64,000 nucleotides of DNA, taken from the NCBI RefSeq assembly GCF_949987515.2, contig NC_082689.1:66215746-66279745 (forward strand), in the 5' to 3' direction. Position 1 is the stretch's first letter. Every line of letters starts with the position of its first letter. Below the pieces are notes generated by a model. It had not been told where the DNA came from, made no database searches, and worked only from the letters and a program-made list of their open reading frames with translations. The position numbers and the translations under genes are program-made. Below, one piece after another: positions 11,201 through 22,419 of this stretch. The stretch is from Delphinus delphis. Lineage: Eukaryota > Chordata > Mammalia > Artiodactyla > Delphinidae.

Positions 11201-14199
11201 ACATTCCAGAAAATATGTCAAGATTCAGTGAAAGAGAAGCCATTTCATTATTCTTTAATGAAGGGGAGGGGGACACTTCAACTGAAGCAAGAGACTATTT
11301 CTATTCCTGGAGAGGTTATGAAAAAAATGGGAGAAATGTCAAGGCAAAATACTAAGGAGGATGTCATTGAAAATGTCAATGATCCATTTCAAAAACAATT
11401 CCATGAAATAGCTCTTTAAGACCATATGAAAATAGTGGAAGACTAGACATGCTCCCGTCTTCCCCAAGCGTTATGGAGGAAGAGATGGAATGGAAGTGGG
11501 GGCAGTGGGTAAGTGGTGTAGAACACAGAATTAGTTAACTCCTTTATGGAGATAGGAGAAAGAAGAGGCAGCTAATACAACCTTCAAAGAAGCAAGAATA
11601 CCAGGGGAAGGGAAGAAGGAAACGCTGGAAATTAGAATCCCAGGGCTTTAAAATGGCCTGTCCCACTTTTCTCCTACTGTTTTGGGGGAAATAGCACAGT
11701 TAGAGGCAAGATAGTATACAATGATAATAATAATAATAAAATAAATTAAACAGTGCACCATGGGAATCTCAAATAGGAAGAGCTTAATTAACTAGGTTTC
11801 TCTCAGGGGTATTTGTACTTATAGACATTCCTATAGTGTAGAATGAAAGATTTTGCCCCTTTAAGGAATTGTAGTCACTACTGAACTGCTAAGGGATCCG
11901 GTTGAAGCAGAGCTGGTTCTTGCTAATGATGCTAAAGATAAAGGCTGGGTTTGTCTTCCCCTTTATCCACAAACAATCTAGTTTTGTTTTTCTTACCCCT
12001 CCTCAGGAGCCAAAGGGAAAAAAACGCCATAGTTTCCTCAAAGCAGAAGCTATTTCTTCTTCACTTAGGATTCTCAGTGCCTGTGCACGTGGTAGATAAT
12101 AAATGTTTCCTGAACTGAACAAATCAAAAAGAAAAAGGGAAGGCAAACAGCAGTTCTAGGTCATAAATTTAATTAAGGTGAGGGAAGGAAACCCTAAGAT
12201 CAATGAGAAGAGAAGAAAATAGAAAGGGGAGGATGGAAAAAAGGAAAAGCAAGCAAAAGAAGTGAGGAAACATTAAGAGGATACAGAAAGAAAAGGAAGT
12301 GCTGAGTGAGTAATATAATATTTCGTTGAGTTACCATAAGTGAAATGTGAAAAAAAATTATGAGCTCTTTGAGAGGAGATGTTACATTCTGAACAATTGC
12401 TAATAATTCATAACAAATGAGTTTTAAGTTAGTGATAAATTTTTTCTCACATGTACACTTATAATACTGATAAAAGATATTCATTGATGACAAAAACTCT
12501 TTCAGCTACTCCTCATGTAACATTTTTGTGAAAGAGCAGATAAATATCATTCATTATATGTCTAGGATCCAGGGATATTGTCATTTGGAAAATTTAAGGT
12601 GAGGTTTCTGATGTAAAGGGCCTTTGGGTCCCCTGTTGTTCAGTCTCTGAATATCTTTACCATGTGGTCAACAAATCCCAAAAGCTCAGTATTCACGAGG
12701 TCACGGCTGGTAAACCCACTGGCACTCAGTAAGTAGCTTCTTTCCCCCTTGTTTTGTCCCTTTGCCATAAACACGAAAAAGCAGCATGGCACTGAATGTG
12801 TCAGTAACAGTCGAGTTTGTTATCCACCATCCTTGTCTCCTGACACTTGAAGACATTGATTTATCTTCTGTCCTGGGGCAACAAAGACAATAAAGTGATG
12901 TGAAGAGTAGAAATCTGGACTGCTGTGGATAGTTCTTTTGGGGAACCCATTGAGATAGAGAGAGGAAAGGGAAGGCAGAGCTTCCTGCTTGATTGTTTGT
13001 TTTATAGATCCTTTTTTCAATTTCCCTTTGGAGACTACCATACATCTGATACAATATGGAAACAATGGCTATATCCAGTGCAACATATGGTCTCTTTGCA
13101 GATCTTAATTAATACATATTGATTAATATTAATGCATATTACTTATTCATCTACCTAATTGAAAACACAATTCAAAATCTTGTTCTCCTGTGATATAACA
13201 TTTAATGTGTCCTATGACTGACACACAGGAAAGAATTACCTATAGTGGATCATGACTAAGTATCACTTTTGGAAGAATGAGCAGATTCCACCAGAATCTA
13301 TGTCTGTGCCAGTGTCTCTGTGGCAGAAGCAGAGCACAATCTTATATACATTTCTGTTTGGTGTGTTGCACTGAAGAGTTTAACACATGTTTAACACACA
13401 CTCTAGAAATTCTGAGTAATTTCGTAAAGGTGAGGTCAGTAAACACCCAGAATAATATAGCCTTAAAGACAGTTATTATCTATTCGACACCTAACAAAAC
13501 CAATACTTTAAATGACAAAGCATGGTTTTTATGTGGTCATTGGATATTGACATGTTCATTGATGGGGGGAATCATGTGAAATCGTATTCAGCTGAAATTT
13601 ATGGTGACGTTGAGGAAATCTTAGTCAGTTCATTCTTAGGGAAGAAGTAAAAAGCATGCCCAGATTCACTTTGAAGAAATCTGTTTAATCATGATCAATA
13701 ATAAATAAACAAGAGAAATCTGAGGTCAAATGAATCTACATTTTAAAACTTTGAGTCTGCACGTCCTGGACTAACTTTAAAACAATAACAACAACAAAAC
13801 TACTACTGTTTGTCAAGCAACTAGAATATTCGACACTTTATATTTAAACTGACAAATGCACAGAAAGTTTGTGTCGGCATATCTAATTAAAATGAATTTT
13901 GAGAGCATATTATTGGTTCACAAATGTGCATATTACCCTGGAGTTCAAAACCAGATTGTCTTTTCCATCTTTAGTGTTAACCTAAGAAAATCCTTTTGAA
14001 AGAAAATCAGGGATCTGTGAATGAATGAACCTCTGATTTCACATGTAAACTTCTGTGTGCATTTTTATAAGGAGAAGAGTCATAGTTTCATGGGAAACAG
14101 AAACTTTCGAATGTTACCAATTCTGGTGATGTCAAGAATGACTAACTATACCATTAAATCAACTGTGTAAATATATATCATTCTGTCAGCTTCTCCTGT
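8201..14199. other. Long unique region without a supported gene
   Basis: About 6 kb with no confident repeat or coding exon. Reading frames of 100-124 codons occur at 8507-8881 (minus), 12701-13054 (minus) and 13277-13579 (plus), but they show no domain, coding bias or splice context. Minor elements: an (AAT)n run at 11721-11750, a purine-rich stretch near 12180-12300 and a short (CAA)n run near 13780-13800. The sequence at 12060-12125, ending 'ataaatgtttcctgaactga', may be an L2 or MIR 3' end. Confidence 0.45.
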
Positions 14200-14290
14200 G
14201 GGTTTTATAACGACAGCCTCACCACACGTAATTCAATGCCTTTCATCTAGTGGGTTCTCAGTATATGTTTGCTATTGATAATGATGACAA
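14200..14290 (+). repeat. MIR or L2 3'-end-like fragment
   Basis: 'tgcctttcatctagtgggtt' then 'ctcagtatatgtttgctatt' matches the shared shape of MIR and L2 3' termini (a 'gtgcctggcacatagtagg' to 'ctcaataaatgtttg' type ending). Too short to choose the family. Confidence 0.4.
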
Positions 14291-14520
14291 TAGTCCAAGC
14301 CATGATCTCATTTTCCAAACTGCCATCCTCTCTTTATTCTCAAGTTCCCCTTAGGCCAGCCAGGTTTTAATTCCCTCTCATCTTGGCAATAAACCTGTCA
14401 TTGTGATCAGATCAGACATAACATTTTCCAAGGCTAGCACACAAATTCCTTCTTCTGCATGCAAGCTTGCCTCATTCTTGATCCTATCCTTGATGACAAG
14501 AAGGTCATCTTGTGTATCAT

Positions 14521-14556
14521 CTGTCCATTTGTAGACCAAATGGTCTACAAGGACAG
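14521..14556. other. 36-bp hairpin-forming inverted repeat
   Basis: CTGTCC-AT-TTGTAGACCA, loop AA, TGGTCTACAA-GGACAG. This makes 16 base pairs with only a 2-base bulge (AT, 14527-14528) and a 2-base loop. It lies in sequence that I do not assign to any repeat. Confidence 0.85.
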
Positions 14557-15016
14557 GTCATCTAAATTTTGCCAAGTTTATTTTGTAACCCACTGCCTAG
14601 TTCATGATTAAGACAGAGATGACAAATTTTTCATCTCAACAGCAGGAGGAATATGCTTTTTCTTTCCTTCCAAAACAGGTTATTACAGAATTTTAAAATG
14701 TGAGTCAAAGAAGAAATATCTAACGCATTGAGAATAGACCTGGTCCACAGCATAAAAGTTTTCATGAAGCTCCACATATGCTTCTCTTAAGTCTATGAGA
14801 AATATGTACCTAAATATTTGTTCTTCTTCTTCCTAAGAATGAGTTAGATTTTAACAATTTTATCTATACCTCTAACAATGCATTTTATTCATTTAAATAA
14901 GAAAAAAAGCAACAAAAATCTTGTAAACATAATCAAATGAATGTTTACAATCTGGACCATATATATATCACTGTTCTTAAGCTATGCCTAAGGTATAAAT
15001 ATAGGAAAATTGTTTC

Positions 15017-15320
15017 TTTTTTTTTTTTTAAATTTACTTATTTATCCTTGGCTGAGTTGGGTCTTCGTTGCAGTGCACGGGCTTCTCAACTTGGTGGCCC
15101 CTCTTGTTGTGGAGCACGAGCTCTAGGCACGCAGGCCTCAGTAGTTGGGGCACACAGACTCAGTAGTTGTGGCTCCTGGGCTCTAGAGCGCAGGCTCAGT
15201 AGTTGTGGCACACGGGCTTAGTTGCTCCACGGCATGCGGGATCCTCCCGGACCAGGGCTCGAACCCATGTCCCCTGCATTGGTAGGCGGATTCTTAACCA
15301 CTGCACCACCAGGGAAGCCC
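15017..15320 (-). repeat. CHR-type tRNA-derived SINE, long form, minus strand
   Basis: Read on the minus strand, it starts 'gggcttccctggtggtgcag', has a B-box-like 'gggttcgagccctgg', and contains the extra 3' segment with the repeated 'acaactactgagcc' motif that the short cetacean form lacks. It ends in an A-rich tail (T run at 15017-15030 on plus). Exact TSDs 'aggaaaattgtttc' lie at 15003-15016 and 15321-15334. Confidence 0.92.
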
Positions 15321-15439
15321 AGGAAAATTGTTTCTTAACTGATAATTTTTTTATAGAAAATTGCAGTGTTTTGGATGTCTATAGTTTAGCTTTTTATTAT
15401 ATGTCATGTATGCTTGCTCTAATTATTTAAATGTTACAG

Positions 15440-15850
15440 GAGTATGGGTTTAATATATAAGAAACCCATCATGATCCCACCCCATAAAAGAGAGCTACAA
15501 TTACCAGTTTGGCATACATTAGCAATATAGTCATGTATTACCATTTTAATAATATGAGATAATTATTCACACAAACACAAAAATATTTTGCCACTTTCTT
15601 TTTTTACTTAATAATATTTACTTGATATATTTCCATATCCCGTCCATTAGAACTACCTCATTCTTTTATTAAAGAGCTATATAATATTCCATTATGTATT
15701 TACTATAATTTATTAAACCAATACATTATTGACAGGTATTTGGAAGGTTTCCTATTTTTCACGCTTCATCAATTTATCAGTGAACATCTTTTACGCACCG
15801 ATATGAGTGTTTCTGTAGAATAACTTCAGCGAGATAGAAGATTCAAAGGA
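15440..15850 (-). mobile_element. Ancient L1 3' end, minus strand
   Basis: The reverse complement of the L1 ORF2 3' region is recognisable: 'aactacctcattcttttatt', then 'ataatattccattatgtatt' and 'ataatttattaaaccaatac' followed by 'attattgacaggtatttgga'. These are the antisense of the conserved 'caatggaatactatgcagc' zone and its neighbours. No intact frame remains. Confidence 0.65.
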
Positions 15851-17790
15851 ATTAATGTTTTAGTAAATATCACCTAATACCCTCAGAAAACACCGTAAAG
15901 AATTTACATGTCTACTGATAGTAAATAAGAGAATCTGTTCTGCACACTTGCTAATGTTTTTAAAATCATGCAAAAACAATTTTTTAAAGCTGGGGTTACA
16001 AACCCAGATGACTTCAGGGCCAGAGAGATAACAAAATATGTGAAATAGCACAGAATAAGAAAATGGAAAGTAGTGGAAATTCAGCAAATTTAATGTTTTA
16101 AAAAGCCAACTCTGATAGCCAGAAAATATATATCTTCAGTTTTCAGGCTGCCAGTTTTCAGCCCTGTCTTAATGGAATATGTTTGTTTTAATTCTTTACT
16201 TTTAAAGCATAGATAGTTCTTTACTAAAGAAACCAGTACAATTTGTGATAAGATCATTTCACCACACATGTTATTTTTACTGTATTTTCTTTCTTTACAT
16301 TTTTTTTCAAGTTTTACAGTTATGAGAATTAATTGTCTCCTAGATCTAGGATTCATTTTATGTGGTATTGACTTCATCAACATAAATCTTCATAATAGAC
16401 ACGTTGAAAACAATAAAAAGCATAGGCATATTTTGCCCATTCATAAATACAATTTAAAAATTCTTGTCAACTTGGTGTAAAGCTTTCACATTTACATATG
16501 TTCATTTTAATACTCATTATTCATATATCAGCAATAGAGGGAAAGAAAAGGAAATACACTACTTGTTCTGAACATAAGCAATATTCTGCTAAGATTTATA
16601 TTTGACCTAGTGAAACATCCTTGAGAAGAAAAAAGAAATCCCATTATTTTACTTTGACAAAAAACAGAAGAGGAAAGTTTTAGTTTCCTTTTGATAATGG
16701 TGGTTATCTTGTGGTCTGTGGGAAAGGGTGAAGGCCAGGGAGAAAATTGGTTCTGCTCTCATTTTTCTAGTCCCACTGCATCAATAAACCTCTGGAAGTT
16801 TCAACATAGAGCACATAATGTGAGCATGAGGCAGCTTGGCCTCTGTTAGCACTTTGTTATGCCCTTTAACCTTACTGATTTTCAAGCAGACGTGGCTAAA
16901 TAAGGGATTCGCATTGTTACGGGATGAATCAAAAAGTAGATTTCAAAGCAGAATGAGTTTCCCAATCAGTCTCACATGAGGGTGATGCTGATTAAAAGGA
17001 GAGTTTGGAAACACTCATGTCATTATAATTACACTTTTGTGTTTCTGACTGTTACTTATGCTGTATTTATTGCTTTAGAAATCTAGAAAGTAGAATACCT
17101 AGAGATAAAATTAAGCATAAAATTGCAGCCATTTTTCCAACACTTCCCATTTATATTTAACAGAAAGGCTGAAGCTACCATCTCTGCTGGCTGTAAAAGA
17201 AACTAGTTATATGATGTTGACAACTGGAAATCAAACCTGTGTTGAAGAAAATTCCCTAAATGTTTGTCTTCAAGATATACCATATTATCCTGGTCTGAAA
17301 AATCATTTTGGAGACTAAAAGAACTTTAAAACTAAGGGATTTTTTTAGGTGTTCTGAAATAGGTTCCATCTGTTAGTTTTAATTTTTTCTTAATATATGA
17401 GGCCATGTGAGAAATACCGCATACCATATATTCATTTCTTTTGATTCTTACAGGTAATCATGAGTGAGATAAAAATAACAGTTTCAGGAAATGTATGCCT
17501 TAGAGTGGGACATAATTGTCCAAGAGTAACACAAATTTTTAGATGTTTATTTTTGGCTTGATGTTAAAAACCTAAAAAACCAACTAAATTAGATCAGCTC
17601 TACTTAAAATGAAGCAGGGGCAGGAAAACATAAAGTTATAACATTTTGTAAGAAAAAAAAATCCAAGAGGGCCTCCTTATTCATCATGTTCATAAAGATT
17701 TTTTAAAAACTAATTAGAAGAGAAAAATTCCTTTCCAACATCTGATGTTATATTTAGATATATACTTTCAAATTTTCCCTGAAAACAACA
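15851..17790. other. Unique sequence, nothing recognised
   Basis: About 1.9 kb without a supported gene or repeat. Frames of up to 97 codons near 16090-16480 on both strands have no features that suggest translation. Confidence 0.4.
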
Positions 17791-17806
17791 CCAAAACACA
17801 GCTTGT

Positions 17807-18018
17807 GGGCTTCCCTGGTGGCGCAGTGGTTGAGCGCCCGCCTGCCGATGCGGGGGACGCGGGTTCGTGCCCCGGTCCGGAGGATCCCGCGTGCCGCGGA
17901 GCGGCTGGGCCCGTGAGCCGTGGCCGCTGAGCCTGCGCGTCCGGAGCCTGTGCTCCACGGCGGGAGAGGCCACAGCAGTGAGAGGCCCGCGTACCGCAAA
18001 AAAAAAAACAAAAACAAA
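17807..18018 (+). repeat. CHR-type SINE, short cetacean form, GC-rich copy
   Basis: Full tRNA-related head 'gggcttccctggtggcgcag', B box 'gggttcgtgccccggtcc', short 3' part ending 'gagaggcccgcgtaccgc', then an A-rich tail. It retains many CpGs (for example 'gagcgcccgcctgccgatgc'), which suggests a young insertion with little CpG decay. TSDs are near 'aacacagcttgt' (17795-17806) and 'aacagagcttgt' (18017-18028), with one mismatch. Confidence 0.95.
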
Positions 18019-19129
18019 CAGAGCTTGTAAATATTTTATTATTCATTCATTTGTGTACCATTTGTCCTTATACAAACAAGGAAGATGACATTCCTTTACA
18101 TTTTCCCTACATTCTTTGTCTGGAATTACAGAAAACTAGAAATATGATTTTATTAAAATTAGGAGAGTCATTCACTATAGGGTAATCAAACATTTGAATG
18201 GAATTTTCTCTCGGGTTTAGACTTCTGGTCCTTCTATCAATTAGTATTAATACTGATTGGCAGATATCCCAGTGCATATGTAAACTGGGCAACTCCTTGA
18301 AAAGGGAATTTTTAAAGGACTTTCAAGTTCTGAGCTTGTAGAATTGGGATGCACAAACACACTCTATCCTCAAAATTTCATTAGCTTTGAAAAGTTATGC
18401 TCCCTTTTATAAATCCTCATAGATCTTTTTGTCTAAGACAATGTTGCATTTTAAGTACCTTTGGGAAACTATAAGCATGCATGTTAAAACTTCATTTCCT
18501 CATGATTTAAAACCATTTGCAATAATGAAAGTTACTTTAATATGAATTTTTTTCTCTATTGCTTTGTATTTTTCTCTCTCAAATTCCCTCTAACTCTCAT
18601 ACACATCAAGTTTAGTAAACAAGAGAGAGAGGATTTTCCACCTTAATCTAAATTTTTAATCACTTCACAACCAACTTCATAAATATGGATAAGAGTTTGT
18701 TAAAATTTTACTTTCAGTTAAGTTCAACAGAGAGTCCCTATATGGATAAAAAGGATATGGATAAAAATATGGATAAAAAGGCATATTCCTTGCCCTTGCA
18801 AAACTTCAGAGCAATGGTCTTCAAGCATGGTAAACCATACATTCCCACCAGCAAAAAAAAGTTTCTGCATTCACTGCAATCCTATATATGTATGTATATG
18901 CATTTATATATAATATAACGTATTATTGTACAAATATATTATCTCAATTGTATGAATACTTAAACATAGAAATGAGGAACAAACAGAAATAGAGATACTA
19001 ATATTTTTACTTTGCTTCTCAAAAGATCTTCTTGTTCACCCCAAAGGTTATACTTTGGAGCTCACTGGTCTTGAGGGGAGGATAACACGTAAATAGATAA
19101 TTTGAAAAAAAAAGCTGTTAATAATCTGA
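18019..19129. other. Unique sequence with a small minisatellite
   Basis: No gene or transposon is recognised. The only structure is the TATGGATAAAAA repeat listed separately. Confidence 0.45.
18741..18782. repeat. Minisatellite, unit TATGGATAAAAA(GGN), three copies
   Basis: Three tandem copies at 18741-18755, 18756-18767 and 18768-18782. The first and third carry an extra three-base end (GGA, GGC). Unit length stays a multiple of three. Confidence 0.9.
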
Positions 19130-19849
19130 TAGTAAACATAAGGAGCTAGGACATGGAAAAAGCTCTGAAAAAAACTTTTCTGCTTGAGGAGTCACTAGAT
19201 CTAATCCTTTCAGTACAAAGAGGAATTAGTGAAGCAACAAAAAGAGAGGAGAGGATGAACAGAACAGCATTCCAACCAGAAAAAGCATCTATGTCAAGGC
19301 ACAAAGGTATGGAACCAAGGGGGTGAGTATAAGAGTTCAGGATGATGAAATGTAGAATCAAGGTTGAGCACGGTGAGCGAAGATGCTGAAGAAGAATGCA
19401 AAAAGCAGGTACTTGAGACAAGTGGCTTGGATCTTATCAATGTATGGGACATTGCTGAAGAAATGCAGGAGGGTGAATGAAGGTCATGGTCAGACATTTG
19501 TTTTAGATTGAGCCTCCGGGAGGCTGTATTGAGAATGGATTTGAAGGGACACAAGAGGAATCAGAGAAACTCATCAACAGGCTATCAAGTTATCCAGCTG
19601 AGAGATGAAGAGCAGCAGAATTAAAGTGGTGGTAGTGACAGTGCAGCTCTCAGGAGGGGATGAGAAGTAGCATGAAGAAAAGACTTAGTCAAATTTGGTC
19701 GTGGTTTTCTGGAAATGACTGATGAGTGAGAAGCTTCCTGACTTACATGACTGGCTATTTTTAAATGAGATGGTCAACACAGTAGCAGGAAAAAGTTTGA
19801 GACATAGAGGAGATAAACAAATATTTTAAAATTAAGATTTACATGAAAA
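19130..19849 (-). mobile_element. L2 LINE relic, minus strand
   Basis: Purine-rich sequence that matches L2 in reverse: 'tctatgtcaaggcacaaagg' (near 19290), 'aggctgtattgagaatggat' (near 19521) and 'agctgagagatgaagagcag' (near 19598), followed by 'gtggtggtagtgacagtgca'. These correspond to the antisense of the L2 ORF2 3' half. Frames are broken. Confidence 0.7.
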
Positions 19850-19863
19850 TTATGAACATTTAG

Positions 19864-20333
19864 TGTCCATCAACAGATGAATGTATAAAGATATGGTATA
19901 TATATACAATGGAATACTACTTCAGCCATAAAAAAGAATGAAATTTTGCCATTCACAACAACATGGATGGACTCGGAGGGCATTTGCTAGATGAAATAAA
20001 TCAGACAGATATTACTTACATGTAAAATCTAAAAAATAAAAAAAACTAGTGAATATAACAAAAAAGAAATAGACTCACAGATATAGAGAGCAGACTAGTG
20101 GTTACCAGTGGGGAGAGGGAAGGAGGGAAGGGCAATATAGGGGTAGGGGATTAATAGACATATTATGCATAAAATAAATAAGCTACAAGGATATATTGTA
20201 CAGGGAATATAACCAACATTTTATAATGACTAAAATTGGAAAATAACCTTTAAAAATTGTGAATGACTATGTTGTACTCCTGAAACTTATATAGTATTGT
20301 ACATCAACTATATACCTCAATAGAAAAAAACAC
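19864..20333 (+). mobile_element. 5'-truncated L1 3' end with TSD
   Basis: Starts inside ORF2 at 'tgtccatcaacagatgaatg', has 'tatacaatggaatactactt' and 'cagccataaaaaagaatgaa', then 3'UTR and ends 'catcaactatatacctcaat' with a short A tail. Exact TSDs 'tatgaacatttag' are at 19851-19863 and 20334-20346. A typical 0.47 kb insertion truncated at the 5' side by target-primed reverse transcription. Confidence 0.9.
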
Positions 20334-20539
20334 TATGAACATTTAGAAATTAAAAATACAAATCACTTCCCATTCTACTTTTTAAAAAAAATCTGTTTTC
20401 AAATGCTATTTATAATATTTACCTTATTATATAATAATATAAAATATTTTATTTAATTTCTCTGTCTTTGGTTTACTTTAATGCTCCTTTTATATATTTA
20501 ATTTATATTTTCTCCACTTTTTCATGTCTATTTTTCTCA

Positions 20540-21990
20540 TCTAACATATGATGAGTATTTTTCTTGTCATTAAAATTTCTTGTAAATGAAATTTCAGTGG
20601 ATGTGTCATATTATATCTTCTGGATGTACCACAATTTTTAAAACAATTCTCCTATTATAGAACATGCTTATTATTTTCAATGATTCAAACAATTATATGT
20701 AATTCTATGATATATTTGCTTTTGTCTGGAAATTTATTGTTTAAGATAAGAAAGCATAAGCATATGAAAGTTTAACATATTTTGCTACTAATGTATTTCC
20801 GTCAACAGTATATGTCAGTGAAACAGATATGCAATAAAAAAATCTGTGCTGGTTTGATAGACATAAAATTATAACACTTTATTCCCATTTCTTTGAGTAC
20901 TGTTAAAGATGAAGTTTTTTATATGTTTATCAGCTGCTTATATTTCATTTTTATGCATGTTGTTCTATTATTTTAGCCCATTTTTCTATTGGAGTCCTAT
21001 TGATGTTCATATTAATTGGTGAATTTCCTTAAATAATAAGGCTAATCACCCTTCACTGTCATCTATGAAATAAATAATGTTTTAAGTAGTTGGCTATTTA
21101 TTTTTTTATGTAGTTTATGATTTCCTATCCCTTCCTATTCCATATTTTAAATTATCTTTTTTTGTAATAATAAGATGTATTTTCAGGAAATTTGGAGACT
21201 ACTGAAAAACACCAAAAAAGCAATTAATTAAATTTACACCCAACCACACAGACCTAATCACTTCTATTATACGTACATGTGTATATGTGCATACACCCAT
21301 ACACATATGCATTTATATAATCATCCTTTCTTACATGCATATACATCATTTAAGAGCATAAATGACATCATACTGTAAAAGCTGTTTTATAGCCTACTTT
21401 TTCACTTATTGGTATATTTCAGATGTCACCAATAATAATAAAACATGCTGTGGAACACCTTTATTTTAACCATCTCAGGATATTACTTTACATGGATATT
21501 TAATAATTTATTTAATTACTTCATTATTTTCAGACATGCAGATGTTTCCCATTTTCATTATTTTAAATATTATATTTAAGGATTTTTTTGATGTGGACCA
21601 TTTTTAAAGTCTTTATTAAAATTTGTTACAATATTGCTTCTGATTTTTGTTTTGTTTTTTTGGCCACAAGGCATGTGGGATCTTAGCTCCCTGACCAGGA
21701 TTGAACCTGCACCCCCTGCACTGGAAGGCAAAGTCTTCACCACTGGACCGCCAGGGATGTCCCTAAATATTATCTTAATAAATGTCTTTGTATACATAGT
21801 TTTGTGTTCATAATTGATTGTTTCATTAAGGTTTGTAAATATTTGGAGTTCCTAAGAATATGTAAGCAGTACGATTATTTGACACATAATGACAAATGGT
21901 CTTTGAGAAAAGTTGAAACAATTTACTTGTCCACCTTTGCAGTATGATACAGTTCATTTCTCCACATCTTCACCAATAATAATCCACTTT
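20540..21990 (-). mobile_element. Ancient L1 (or related LINE) relic, minus strand
   Basis: Low-similarity, AT-rich sequence with the antisense L1 3'-end pattern: 'ctggatgtaccacaattttt', 'ttttagcccatttttctatt', 'gtctttgtatacatagtttt'. It is split by the SINE at 21574-21763. Two or more separate relics could be present. Boundaries are rough. Confidence 0.45.
21574..21763 (-). repeat. Older CHR/tRNA-Glu-type SINE, minus strand
   Basis: Minus-strand head 'gggacatccctggcggtcca', B-box region 'gggtgcaggttcaatcc', and a distinct 3' half 'caatattgtaacaaatttta' (reverse of 21619-21638). This is the older cetartiodactyl subtype rather than the short cetacean type. TSDs 'taaatattat' lie at 21564-21573 and 21764-21773. 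Confidence 0.88.
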
Positions 21991-22419
21991 TGTGTTTACA
22001 ATGTACCAGACTTTATCTTCTTCTACTTAATTGATAGAGTATCTGAACATTAGAAAGTTCGCTTAAATCCTCACAGATAAGTAAAGAATGAACTCAAAGT
22101 TCAGTCTGACCTTAAAATGATGCTCTCTGTCAGTATGCTACATTATTTCCCAAAGTTTTTATGTTTTTATGACCATTACACATCAAATGTTTTTGATTAC
22201 TTGTTATTTTAACATTATTTTTTAAATTTAGAGCTGACCAGAACACCTTTTGTAAAAAGTTCCCACAAGGCCTTGCTAATTACCTTAATGAAGTTTATAT
22301 TTTCTTAATGATATCTAACAATTCTCCATACTTTAATAATATTGACTGTTTGTATCTTATATATATAGTGAATATTTTTCAAGATTTTTTAATTTAAGTT
22401 TAATTTGGAGTATTTAAAA

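Noticed and set aside
12701..13054. 117-codon minus-strand frame with an overlapping 81-codon frame
   Set aside because: No recognisable domain, and two overlapping frames with equal openness suggest chance.
15017..15320. SINE tRNA-like heads as possible functional tRNA genes
   Set aside because: They lack a foldable cloverleaf and anticodon arm of normal form, and they carry SINE 3' parts with TSDs.
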